Positions 1 to 11,957 of a stretch of 64,000 nt of DNA are shown here, in pieces. The notes under the pieces are model-generated. The model did no database searches, was not told the DNA's origin, and was given only the letters and a program-made list of their open reading frames with translations. The DNA is from Dirofilaria immitis (Eukaryota > Nematoda > Chromadorea > Rhabditida > Onchocercidae): contig JAKNDB010000068.1 of NCBI GenBank assembly GCA_024305405.1, positions 6,315,501-6,379,500 on the forward strand, read 5' to 3'. Both the position numbers and the translations under genes were made by a program. The stretch's first letter is position 1. Each line of letters starts with the position of its first letter.

Positions 1-2348
1 AAGTATGATTCACTCCGTACAAACCAAATAGATCTATCGAGAAGGCTCAGTAGTAGGTTGGAGCTAAAAATCAGCAATTGAAAAAGTTTAAGAAATTCGG
101 AAATCAATTAAAATAGATTGTCAAAGTTCAGTCAATTAAAATAAATTGTAAAAAATAGTGCACCAAGTTGTAAAATTGTGCCGTAATCCAGTTGCAGTCA
201 GCATTTGGATTCCCACGTGGTGATAGCGTTTCGGTTATGGGCCATATATTCTGACCATATACGTGACGTTCAGCTTGCCACAATCCATAAGCGCAATTTT
301 GTTCGAAACAAAACCGAAGCTCTTCATCATCTACACACTGAATATCTTGACGCATCTGAATAGATGAAAAATTTATTGAAAATTTATATTATTGCAATTG
401 GGAAGGTAGTACGAACCGATGTATCAAAATTCCGAGCAAATATTCCTTCTTAATTTGTTTCTCATTATCAGCAAATTATTAATAAGCATTAATAATTTCA
501 AATTCTCTTTTATTTTATCGCGTACCCGTATGAGCACTTCATTACCACAATTGTATCGGATAACATTTAGCAAGCTTTGCATATTTACATGTCCATTCCG
601 ACGAAGATAATACATTAAAGCGATACGAAGCACATCACATTCTGAACGAACTGGTAGATTTTCGCATTTCAACAATGCTTCCACAGCACCTTGATCCATC
701 TGTGCGAATCGTAAATCCAAAATTACCTTATATAAAATATGAAAAATTAGTTTAAGTGAATTGATTGATTATTTGATAGAAAATTTCAAAGTTTTTTCTT
801 TTCAAGTAAAAAATTTGAAATATAGTTATGATTTTCAATCAAATATACTTCCTACTTCTTCTAGAGATTGCATCACATAAGTAAGTATGAAATCTTTTGT
901 TCGAAGCGATAAATCAGATTGTCGATTACAGCTAATATTCCAACAATCCAATAAACAATTATGCTCAGCTGCTTTTGTATGATAAATTTTTCAATTATTG
1001 ATCTCATCGATGGTACCTGTAAAAACCACATATAAAAATAAAAAAAAAAGGCTATTTACCGTGTTCGTGTGATTTTAAAATATTTTAACTTAAAAATGAT
1101 AAGTCTTTCTTTAAAAAACCTTTTTAATAAGAAAACTTCAAGGTTTGCATAATTTATTCGAATTTTAATTCCAGTACCGTAATATTATCATCGAATAAAT
1201 TTATATATAACTTCAAGATTCGAGAAATCCTTTAATCTTTCATATAATTTGGCAATTACCTGAAGTTTGCTGCATAAGACTAGAAGTTCTGGAATTTCGG
1301 CTAATGAGCATGGTAATATACCACTGTAAAAGAAATTAATCATCCGACGAACAGCGCTAGCATCATAATTTGTAAGGTGTTTAATCTTTAGCATTACAGG
1401 TCTGTTTTGCATTCTCATTTCCTTTGAATAATATCGACGGAAATATCCGGAATGAGCTGTGGCTATTTCAGAATGAAGCATTACAGTAGTATTATCACTA
1501 AGCTGAAAAAGATTCAAGTACACTATTTGCAAGCTTATAAATAATACACATATTAATATGTGTATTATTTATAGATATTTCTCTCAGAATTTCCAGAGAT
1601 TTGGCTTTGAAAGAAGAGAATCCAAAATCCAAATTATATCTATCAGTATAACATCCGATAGTATGGAATATGATTATTAATTTTGAAAGAATATCTAAAA
1701 ATATAAATATATTATAAATGTCTTAAAATGTACCGTGATAGAAATATCTGGTTGCGGTTTTTCATTCGAAGTTTGAATCTGATCCAAATAATGTGATAAC
1801 TTAAGAATTTCATTATGCATAACAATATTTATATAAATTCCATTCAAGCTTAAGATTTCATTCTATAGCAAAAATTATAATTAATTCATGTCCGAATACA
1901 AATGAGATAATTATTTTTTATTATTAATATTTTCAGTAAGAAAATTTTAAATTTACATTGGTAATTCGAAAAGATGAACCTTTCCTTGATGAGCAAGAAG
2001 GTGGAATTTGTTCGGATTCCACGTTAATCGATAATTACTTTGTCGAAACATTCTCAATTTATGGCATTTATCTGATAAAAATACAATTATAGTTGGTGGC
2101 GATCAAATATTTTTCTGTGTAGTTTGTAAAGTAATTAAATTTGATGAAAGATATTAAGAGAAAATGTAAGATAGACAACGCATGGAGGGTTAACTTAAAA
2201 GAAATTTCACGTGATAAATCGATAATATCTACGTGTCTGATGAATTTTAAATTCATCCGTATACTTCAAATCTTCGTCATTTAACTTTTAACAAAAAAAA
2301 AGGGAAAAAGCTTACGTCTCTGTTTGGCTTTGGAATGCAATGAAACAA
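1..2348 (-). CDS. BTB-BACK domain protein, 3' end off the window
   Basis: Exons read on the minus strand: 2316-2348, 1957-2071, 1734-1862, 1260-1502, 856-1016, about 400-726, about 165-355 and about 1-70 (running off the edge). The exon pair 1734-1862/1260-1502 encodes a BTB/POZ fold: QPDISIT joined to LSDNTTVMLHSEIATAHSGY, then YFRRYYSKEM and a FYSGILPCSLAEIPELLVL segment. The next exons give a BACK domain (KAAEHNCLLDC, then QMDQGAVEALLKCENLPVRS). BTB-BACK proteins usually act as Cullin-3 substrate adaptors and often carry C-terminal Kelch repeats; any such repeats would lie left of the window. Exon 856-1016 changes frame at the T run 987-991 and exon 400-726 near 465; one extra base in each keeps the BACK sequence open. 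The most 5' exons and the true start are uncertain, since phases do not join cleanly at 1957/1862. The domain assignment is firm; the subfamily is not determined. Confidence 0.7.
1536..1573. repeat. 38-bp perfect palindrome in an intron
   Basis: The stretch is its own reverse complement over 38 bp (centre TATTAATA, arms containing AATACACA and TGTGTATT). It lies in the intron just 5' of the main BTB exon, about 35 bp from its acceptor on the minus strand. It could extrude a cruciform or form an intronic hairpin; no function is shown. Confidence 0.85.
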
Positions 2349-3558
2349 CTGCACAAACCGAAATACATAAATTGAATAAACGTTATTCATGAAGTTAATA
2401 AATTTTAAATTATTCTTTAAAGTTAACATTTTTGCATGTTTATATATATGTATATATATGTTCAAAAAAGGATTTAGATTTAAATCGAAATTTGTAATCT
2501 TCAACTTTCAATTTTGATTCTTAACTTATAGATTTTTAAATTAAAATTGAATTTTCTGCGGCCCAACTTTGTTTTCTTAGCCTGGTATTTTTAGTTCAAC
2601 TTGTGTTTTATTATTTCTGAATCGTCTTTATTAATGATTAATTCAGAAAACTTCAAAAAAAATTATCTAATGAAATCAAAATTTAGATGAAATTAAACAA
2701 TAGATAATGATGAAGTTTTGTTAAAAATTATCGTCAAATAATAAATCTCTTTGTCAATAATTCAATTTTATTTCATCGGATATCGTGAATCCCTAATTTT
2801 TCTCAAGTTTTATTATAATTGATTTTGTATCAAATATTTACTCAAAAGATAATGATATAAATATGATTATCATAATCTTGGTTACAAAAATGAATTTAAT
2901 TAAAAACATAAGAGTAAGATGATAGTGTAAGCTTTGTTTTACAAAATTAATCTTTATGCTTGTATTAAATTACAATAAAACGATATAAAATTATGGTTTT
3001 TAAAGCACAATAATTAACAAATTATTAAATTTATACAGCAAATCTATTAATTCGACAATTCCTGAAATAAAAATTCATATCAAAAGAAAATGTAAGAAAA
3101 ATTGGCCAATTTTTGGTTACGTTCATATTTTACGCCCATTTTACGTTCATATTTTATTTATTTTAAAATGAAATTTGAAAAACGATTTTGAAATTTTGAT
3201 TGTTAAAAAATATTTAACTTTTAATTACCTGTGTTTTTCAAAATTTTTTACCATCAAATTTGTGCTTCATTTAATTTCACATTTTCATTGCTCGCAGATT
3301 TATTTGTCATTTGAGATTTGGTCGTACTCACAGACGTTGCTAAAAATAAATGAATAAAATTGCATAACATAAGGATATGAATTACTTATAATTATTAACT
3401 CATTGTTATCTTGTATATTATATAAAGATGCTCATTATTTACATGAAACTAACTTTGTCTGAATTTTAAATGTATTCATTTTACTAATCAGAAATAAAAC
3501 TTTGTCGAATTTCGAATAAAAATTTGAAATTCTATAACAAAAAAATTCGATGAATAAA
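2349..3558. other. AT-rich stretch without a supported gene
   Basis: About 75-80% AT with only short, compositionally biased open frames and no conserved motif on either strand. It may hold the start and promoter of the BTB gene and the 3' UTR of the membrane-protein gene to its right. Confidence 0.6.
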
Positions 3559-4621
3559 CTAACGCTCTGTTGTCAATTCGTCTTTATCTTCTGCAGTACT
3601 TTCCATTTTACTTCTTTTCTTGGCTGCGCGAATTCTCGACATACCAATAACTAATTCCAATATTACAATGATTATAAATGTTGCGACCAAAATAACCATA
3701 ACTGCCATTAATATCGGGAATCTAATCTTTCTTTTCATTTACAAACAATCATAGCAAATTTTGAAATCTGATAAAATTTTAAAATCTTGCAACAGTGCAT
3801 TAATTAAAATTGATATTTATCATTTTATAAATAAAAAATTTCTTGAATTGTTATTATTAATGATAATATTTTTTTTTGTTGTTGCTGTTTTTATTATTGG
3901 TATATTAAAAAAATTTTTAACAATAAAATTTTTATAAAATTAAATTGTAAAATTATTGATGGAAATGTTTTCGTGAGTATCCTTACTCGCCACATTGAAA
4001 GAATACCATATGTTGCAAATGTTTGAATACAGCTGTTTTAATTACTTCTATATCATCATCTGGCACCATTTCACAACCCAAATCAATCCCCAATACATGA
4101 CACATATTTAAGCAATCATCTCGAGCATACAAATATCGTTGTTGTACAAATGATGCTTTTCGTAGCAATTGTTGAAATATTCCTTCTGCTAACATTGCTT
4201 TAATTTTTACATTTCTCAGTAATTTATTTCGTTTACCACAATATACACCTGGTACTTCTTGCTATAAATGTATTGATTACAAAGTGTTAAGAAATAAAAC
4301 TATTTTTTTCTTTTCTTAAATTATGTAGAATTAATTATAAAATATTGATAAGATTTTTATTAACTGTTAAAAATTTTATGCCATTCCTATTAGCTTGTAA
4401 GATTCTCTTAACTTCAAAAGTGATAAGATTCCCATTAACTTCAAAAATTTAAAACAATATTGATTTCCATTTACTGTAGAAATTGATGTTTTCAAAGGGT
4501 CATGCAATAATGGATTCAATCTTTCTCTATAACGTGGTTTGTTACGAAAGCGTTTGTTGAGCATTACAACGATATTACGGAAATAAATAGCTGGAATTTT
4601 CTCACAGTGATATGGTGCGCA
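3559..4621 (-). CDS. single-pass membrane protein, 3' part (nematode hypothetical)
   Basis: Three minus-strand exons: 4475-4621, 3987-4261 and 3559-3767. The first starts after a TTTTCAG acceptor with CAPYHCEKIPAIYF and ends at ACA/GTAAAT. The second starts QEVPGVYCGKRNKLL, has six cysteines and an acidic MVPDDDIEV stretch, and ends at a GA/GTAAGG donor. The last encodes a strong transmembrane segment (LMAVMVILVATFIIIVILEL) followed by a basic then acidic tail ending DELTTER. The layout fits a type I membrane protein with a Cys-containing ectodomain. To stay in frame from the acceptor at 3768, the last exon needs one extra base in each of two A runs (near 3757 and 3739); otherwise it would begin at its own ATG near 3738. 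No family is recognised. A Cys-rich open stretch at about 5166-5262 on the same strand may be an earlier exon, but its frame is ambiguous. Confidence 0.5.
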
Positions 4622-5997
4622 CTGAAAATTTTTCAGAATATCAGAAAATTTGATAGAATATTAGCGAATTTATCAAATATCAGGAAAGTTATCAGAATAT
4701 TAGGAATAGAATATCAGGAACTTTGGTAGAATAAGGTGATTTTTAAAAGATTAGCACGATGACATGTTACTACAATTACGGTTGAATAATATGACTATTA
4801 AGAGCAAAACAATACTGCATCTTCAATAACAATAATACTATTTATTAAAAATCTAGTCCTGAATCAGAAATGAAATATTCCTATATTCCTACCTCTTTTT
4901 TAATTGATAGTAATGATACAGTATAAAAAAAAAAAAAAACTCAATTATCGAATTGCACTAATAATTAGAAAAGTTTAAAAAAAAGAAAAAAGGAAAATCA
5001 AAATTTAGAAGGTGAAGCAAGTAATTAATTTGTTTTTAAGCATCTTGTGATTTTGAAATTGACGAAAGTGAGAATTATGAGTAATATAATGAACAAAGAA
5101 ATGATTTTTTAACTTTTTTGATAATTTTATTAGGAATGCTATGCATTAGTTATCAGTTGTTATCATTATTGAGCACATCTTGACCTTTACACTTTTGCAA
5201 GCTTCCATTGTTGCACAAATTGTATGGTTCTTTGCATAAGTCACACAGTCACTCTAAAATGACTAATGTTTATTTCAGCATATCTTATATTTACATGTTG
5301 ATTATCTTATCGGCAAATATATCGGTTTGATAAAATGTATTTATTATCATATCAATAAATAAATGCCATTTTTCATCAAATGCTTTTATCTTAATAACAT
5401 ATATATCATCTTATCAAATACCTATAATATCAATGCGTAAATAATACTACAAAAAAACCGACACGAAAAGTGAAGACAGCCAAAATCATTTCGAAACACA
5501 ATGACATGATAATAAGTAATGCGCAAATGTATCGATGCATCGTTTTGTAAAAACTGTTAAATTACCTTTACCAGTTTATGCAACACAAAGATGCTACTAG
5601 CATCTTACCTACTTAATTCATCCTTTTATATCTTTTAAACTTTGAAATTTTTATGTAAATTTTAATTTGCAAAGGAATTACTTTCTAAAAGTTTGAAAAA
5701 ATGTTATGCAAAATATTTCTTTGTAGTTATTTTGATATCAAAAGAAAAGAAATCAGAGGATATGGTTCTAATGACAGTATAGAATTAATTTATTAAACTA
5801 CTGAAGATATCTTTTGCATGTGCGAATTCAAGAATATGCAAAAAATTAATGTTTTTATTGATTTGGCAAAGATTAAACTAATTTCAATCGAGAATCAGAT
5901 ACATATTATACATATAATGAAATATATGGAATAAGCAACAAAAAATTTGATAGTATTGCATAAAGTTTCCATTATTTCTATTCTTATTCGAAATTAA
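4622..5997. other. no supported gene; possible Cys-rich exon on the minus strand
   Basis: Mostly AT-rich filler. On the minus strand about 5166-5262 follows a TCATTTTAG acceptor and is open in two frames, both rich in cysteine (one reads CKEPYNLCNNGSLQKCKG, EGF-like in spacing). It may belong to the membrane-protein gene at 3559-4621. Confidence 0.3.
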
Positions 5998-6270
5998 GAA
6001 GATTCTGTTCTAAATTTTATCGAAAAGTATTTAGTTGAAGATGTATTAACAGTTTTTGAGTTTTGTGAAAGCCAATACGTTCCGGTAAATAAGCAACCAG
6101 AGTTAAATCCTTTTGTTCCAATAAAAGATCTCGTTCGTCTAATGGCTGACAGCACTCACTCAGATTTCTCGAATATTTGGCTAACGCTAGATGTTGATAT
6201 TACGATACATAAACAATCGAATCTGTATTTGACACTTGGTACATGGATGATTCCATTTCCTAATCGATAG
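5998..6270 (+). CDS. possible coding exon without a start codon (hypothetical)
   Basis: An open frame of 90 codons begins after a TTAAG acceptor-like site and ends at TAG 6268-6270. It reads NFIEKYLVEDVLTVFEFC, later IKDLVRLMADS and NIWLTLDVDIT. Its base composition is clearly richer in GC than the flanks and its residue mix looks protein-like, but the only ATG is far inside it. It could be the last exon of a plus-strand gene whose other exons I cannot find, or a decayed fragment. The WLTLDVDI stretch faintly recalls the hAT transposase region with a T-x-D-x-W motif, but the tryptophan is absent and I do not rely on it. Confidence 0.3.
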   Translation, partial: EDSVLNFIEKYLVEDVLTVFEFCESQYVPVNKQPELNPFVPIKDLVRLMADSTHSDFSNIWLTLDVDITIHKQSNLYLTLGTWMIPFPNR

Positions 6271-6734
6271 AAAATCATATATTTCTCGACCTCTAAATTA
6301 TGACACTCAAGTCGAGAAATAACTGCATATGATCAACTTAAAATCACCATCTCGGCGGATCAAAATACTCTCAACCACAACCCTCCCAACTAAGATTTTA
6401 TTTGGTATTCAAAAAAACATTTCTGAAATTACTGATAATTTACTATTCCTCATTAATCTCTGCACTCTCTTCCATTCCTATACTAATTAAGTCTTTCCCT
6501 CACTTCTCCTACATATTTCCGCAGTGTTTATAATCGAAAGCCATTTTTTATTTTTTCTCTAGCAACAACATTTTAAAAGTTCTTTTTGTTTTTATTTATT
6601 CTAAATTTTCCAAAACCATCACACTATTTCTTTCTCAAAATACGCTAAGTAGCGAAAGTATTCGAAAAGTAGTCGTTTCAGTTATATAGCGACATGCGGG
6701 TTGGTACCACCGACGTGAGGGTTGGGATGATGTG

Positions 6735-6743
6735 TTTCAGGTC
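6735..6743 (+). promoter_or_regulatory. likely spliced-leader trans-splice acceptor of POLR3E
   Basis: A TGTTTCAG site ends three bases before the ATG at 6744. No upstream exon fits it, so it is best read as a trans-splice acceptor that also supports this start codon. The local sequence (6690-6740) is unusually GC-rich for the window. Confidence 0.55.
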
Positions 6744-9700
6744 ATGAAGGAGGAAATAAGTGAGAATGCGCTCGAAATGCGCGATGAAGATGATATTATC
6801 TCAGAAGTTGGTTTTTTCCTTTTTTCTGCAACCGCATTATCTTTAAATTCAACTACAATGATTTAACTTTCAGGATTCGCTCGAGATTTTTTGTCAAATC
6901 ATTAATATTATGCGAGCCATTTCTATAATTAAGGATAAACATTGATTAAGTTATAGCACCAGGCTTAAATAAAACTCTTCCTCAAGTTATGCTTGATTTC
7001 TCATCCGTTATTTGAAAAGTTGATTTTTCATAGACTTTTGTATTATTCTTCTGTTATCATCATAAAAATGAGATAAAGAATTGGATGAGTTATGATGATG
7101 AATGGAAATATTGTATTATATTATAATGAAGTGTACCGGAAATACTTCAGATGTTCCTATAATTCCTCAGCTAATAACAATGTTATTGTAGATTGTAGAG
7201 AAAAAGACAGGAATTTCACGGATAGGGTAACACAGGTCACTGATTTGTTTTGAGTTTCTCTTTTGCTTACATAATCGATAATATCAACAATCCAATTTAA
7301 AATCAGTCACTCTGACATAATTTTAATCTTCATTTTATGAACTATAAAATATGCCTACTATATCTTAATTCAGTCATTTTTTACCCGATAAAGAGATAAT
7401 TAGTGCATGTATCGTCGATATCAATCCACATAATTATATGCTTTGAAAATCATCAATAAATCACATAGAGCCTTGCATTTCTGATAATGTTTTTCGTATT
7501 CAGTCTCGGTACTGTCTGAAAGTTGTTTTGAATTAATCTTGATTCCATATCATGCATCATTTATCACTCACCCGTTTTCTGAATATTATTTTATACTATT
7601 GAAATTTGTTAAAAATTTCGTTCATATTTAAGATAGATGTAATACTTTGTCGGAATCCTGGTAATACCGAACTTTATCGCGTTCAATACCCAATACGTAA
7701 AGTTAATCCATTTGGCTATGGTCCTGTCAAAGCGCGTTTTAAAAAGAATGTCAAAGTGGTAATAGTTTTACTCACCTTTGCATCAGAATTTGCTTATTTT
7801 AAATCTTTATCTGAGATGCGAGCTAATTGGTTAATTAACGCTATTCATGAGGCATCACGATACCATTTCGCAATTATTATATCAATAAATACAGAGTTAA
7901 GATTTACTTTTTTATGTTTATCATCTTTTTATACATCATTTACAGTTAGAAATACGGTTGCCAGTGGATAAATTGTCTAGCTCATTTGATAAAAGTCGTG
8001 CGGAGCATCTCGCACTGATTTCTGGAACAAGTGCAGGATCATCTGCCGCTGACAACTTGTATGTAACGTTGAAGAAAATTTAATGTTCTTGAAGTCTAAC
8101 TTGTTGCATTTGATCTGTATAGCTTTTATTTTTCAGTTAATTATTTACTTGACTTTTCAATTCTGACTTGAAAAACTCGGGAAAACGAACTGCTTCATAT
8201 TAAACTGTGAATTTTAACAATTCGAATTACCGTTCTGGTTAGAATATATATATATTAGGATATATATTTTTTAGGACACATGTGCACTTATTTTTTATAT
8301 AGATAAGGAATATATATATATTTATTTATTCACTTATTTATTTAATGTTCTATATATATATGCTTATTGCTTTTGTCCTGAGAGTTCAGTTTGTGCAATC
8401 CTAATAAGTTTGGATGTTGTTGAAATAACTGGCGATTGATGATATATATATATATATATTGATTAATGTTCGTATTGAGATGTAACTTTATATACATATA
8501 ATATGAATTATATGTAAATGCATACAATATTATAAATTTACTAATTATATATATTTATTTATTTAATGCTCTAGTCGAATAATGGACGAAGAAGTATATG
8601 TTGGACGCAGTTTTGGAAATGATGCACCAGTTCATTATGCCGTTGGCTTTTTAAAAATCGTTAGTTCTGTAAAATTTAACTTGGATGTACAATATTTAAC
8701 ATTATTTATTGATTGATCATTTGTATTAAAGTCTTTTTTCATATCATTTCGTTATGGGACAAACTTCCAAAATGTGTTGTAATTAGAACTATACTTTTAT
8801 TGTAGAGTGTTTGTATATATGTCCTTTGAATGGTACTTTTGATATGAAACGTTCGATATCCTATCTGAATGGTCAAGGAAAAGGCCGCATAGCCAAAACT
8901 TCTGAAGGTAAGCTTATTTTCCGCTCTTGTTAATTGCCGTTATTGAATCTGTTGTTTTACTTTCCAGAATTATGCTTCGCATGATTTTTCTGTTGTCTAT
9001 ATATCAGATGAAATTATTTCTGAATTTTTTCGATTAATTTGCAACTTTAAATCTTTTCTTGTATGATTCAACTGGTTTCATTTTTTTCTCACTTTTCTGT
9101 CCAAATAATTTGAGTATTTTGAATGCTATTTGTAACCATCTTGAATATTATCGTTTTAATGAAGAACGACAACGTTTATAACGTTGAGTATCATTTCACA
9201 TTTCAGTATGCATTAAAGAATACTGCGAAGCTTTTTAAACATGAAATAGAACGGGAAAATTCTGCTTTTTTTAATATAGGTCAACGAAAAGTCTAGAGAT
9301 TTTTAAGCATATAAATGATCTAGCAATGTAATGAAATGAAAGATTTCAGATGACATGTCTGATTCGGAGGAAGAAGGAAGTCCTAAAATCCCTCTCCAAT
9401 TCGCGTTCGGTTCAAACGCCCCGAAACGGAACGACAGAAAAGCGTCGCGAACAGTCATCAGCTCATCGAAGTCGTCTGATTGAACAAGATCCCTGGACTC
9501 CACTAAATATTAATTGCGTAACGGTTAATTTCCTTCCGATTTTTTGCGCATTTCACCAAATTTATATTTCGAAATATGTTTACTTCCTAAAGTGAGATAC
9601 TTTTTCATATATTCGTGTCCGAATACAACTATTCTATGAATTCCTGACTTCTAGCCTAAGTTATTTGAAGCGTAGTATTCTTCCGAACATTCTTTAGGAA

Positions 9701-11957
9701 GAATGTATCTACTTATCTCTAATTTTAAATATTTAATTTATTGCAGGACACAGAATCAGTAAAATATAGCGAATCTTTGCTATCCATCCCGGTTGTAATG
9801 CCTGATTCGTGCATAGTTCCTGATCCTTTGCAGCTCGTTCAAGAAGCTATTATTGGTGAGAAAATGAACGCACTGTAAGCGTTTTTCTTTACTTGACTGT
9901 TTTGCATACATCAACTAGAATTTTTTTAACTTTTGACAAATTTGACAAATTGGTCTGAAATTAACACTGTCTTTAGAATATATTTTTTTCTAAAATATTT
10001 TCTTATATTTTAGAATGAAATTTTCTGAATATTTAGTGATTTAAACGATTGCAATCAATTAATATCACTTCGACGTATACGGTATTTGCCTGAGGTTCAG
10101 CAAGTTCGAGCCTTGATGATAAAAGGTTATTCGTTTAATGTAATATTTGGAATTTTTACTTTTGTAAATAATAACTATTAGCTATTTTATGATACGTTTT
10201 ACATCTCTATAGAAATTTAGCACGATGCATATCGACGAACGAAGCACAGCAATATATTTCGAAATGTATTTCTCGACATTTGCTAATATCACGTGCTCGT
10301 GAATGTTCACGTTTGGTGTGCAATATATGGATATTGAAGAGTGAATTGCTTTATCCTGACGATACATCAGTGCTTCGGCATGCGCGTGATCTTATCCTCT
10401 GTCTATTTAGTTCTAATTTACCTGTTAGAAGGTGATTATTATTTAAATTAACTCCTCAATTTCCATTTGATTTCTTTTTTCTTTTTTTGCTTACAAATCA
10501 AAATCTAATTACGAATGAATTAGATTAGTTTTGAGAAGATGATATATTTATATATGCTAAGCATATGAATTACATAGTCTCAAGAAATGTTTTTAAAAAT
10601 CTTTAGGATGTATCAAAAATAAATATATCTTTAGTCAGAAAGCTTGATTTTTGACTTTAAAAACCAATTACTGCAGGTTAGATTTACAAATGGCATTTGG
10701 CTTAAATGCTGTTGATCTAGATGGCATCTTGAAAACATTAAATCGAATAATGGTGGATGAACATGAACGAAGCTGGAAATTAAGGCATGATGATGTGGAA
10801 GAATTTGGAAAAACGTATGAAACCATAAATCTTTTTTTTAATTCAAACCAAATTTATTCCTTAATTTTCGCATTATTTTCATTTATTCATAAATGCTGTT
10901 GACGATTGTTGATGTTGATGGGTGATCGAGTCATGGGATTTTGCGATCTTGATGCCAAGGAATTTTCCTTCGGAAAATCCAGTTAATCCAGTTGATTTAG
11001 TGAATTTACTGTTCGAGATTCTTTTGCAATCTCCGCCAAAAGTGCTTTATTCTTGAAGACTCCTCAGTTTTTATTTTCTCTCCCCTTCATCCTTTCATTA
11101 ATTCTATAAACTTTTTTCACTAAATATCATTGTTGTTGAGCTTTCTAGAATAATAACAAAAATCAAACAACGGATTGCACTACTGTATAATAATATGTAG
11201 AAAATTTTGTCTTTGCATGAATTTGTTCGGAAGTTAAAAATATGAATATATATTACTTAAATATTTGAATCTATGAAATTTTGATTTTGAACGAAAGTTT
11301 ATTTTCTAAAAATTATTTAAATTTTCGAAAGCAATCATATCTGCCTTTCCGAGCATTGCAGCAAGGACGAATTAAGAGTATTTATCGAAGAAAAACGTTA
11401 TTGGCATAAACGTTGGGAAGAAATACATCGGTTTCTAATGACTAGAAAAGAAAAGACAGGAAATATCATACGGAGGAAGAAAAGGATCTATAACAAGTTG
11501 GTACTCATTTGCGTAGCAATAAGATAATAAGAACGCTGAAAATTCTTTTTTACACTATTTAACGCGAAGATATTATACCAATATTTTTCCATTTGAGACA
11601 TTTTTATTTATTAGATTTCTTACTGAAATGTTTTCAGTTGGTTAACTTTTTTGGTCATACATTAATGCTATCATTTCATCAATTTACTTTTTTATATTAA
11701 TTTACCTGATCTCTATGAAATCCATGCTTTTCGTTATCTGTTTTTTTTTATCCTAATTTTCGATATAGATTAAGAATATTCTGCGTTCTAAAATACAGCA
11801 TATTGAAATATGGAATAAGGGATTAATTATGAAGGTCATCATTTTGTTTATGTTTTAATCTTATTAATTTGATAGGTATTTCTTATTTAGACAGAACAGT
11901 TCAAATGATAGAACTCTGAGGAAACGAAACAGTATGAAGACGGTTGTGATCGATTGA
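6744..11957 (+). CDS. POLR3E: DNA-directed RNA polymerase III subunit RPC5
   Basis: RPC5 is a Pol III-specific subunit that pairs with RPC4 in the TFIIF-like module. Exons: 6744-6806, 7633-7758, 7946-8058, 8575-8659, 8808-8907, 9350-9523, 9747-9874, 10037-10125, 10221-10431, 10677-10814, 11362-11500, 11895-11957. Family landmarks match human POLR3E in order: DDIISE-IDVIL near the start, ELYRVQYPIRK, PLNGTFDMKRSISYL, the RVRFKRPETERQ dimerisation segment, DPWTPL, then ILKSELLYPDD, ARDLILCLF and a winged-helix-like LKTLNRIMVDEHE. About 476 residues, shorter than the roughly 700 of vertebrates at the C-terminal end. Exon 9350-9523 as given has two frame breaks, at A runs 9385-9388 and 9438-9441; one extra A in each gives SPKNPSPIRVRF and ERQKKRREQS and makes all exon phases agree. 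The last two exons are predicted from splice sites only. The acceptor of the fifth exon is a tandem AGAG. Confidence 0.88.

Noticed and set aside
5998..6270. hAT transposase fragment
   Set aside because: Only a faint resemblance to one motif, which lacks its tryptophan; no terminal repeats or target duplication are seen.
9303..9503. Minus-strand open frame opposite the POLR3E exon
   Set aside because: It is a shadow of the conserved plus-strand exon; only the plus strand matches the family.
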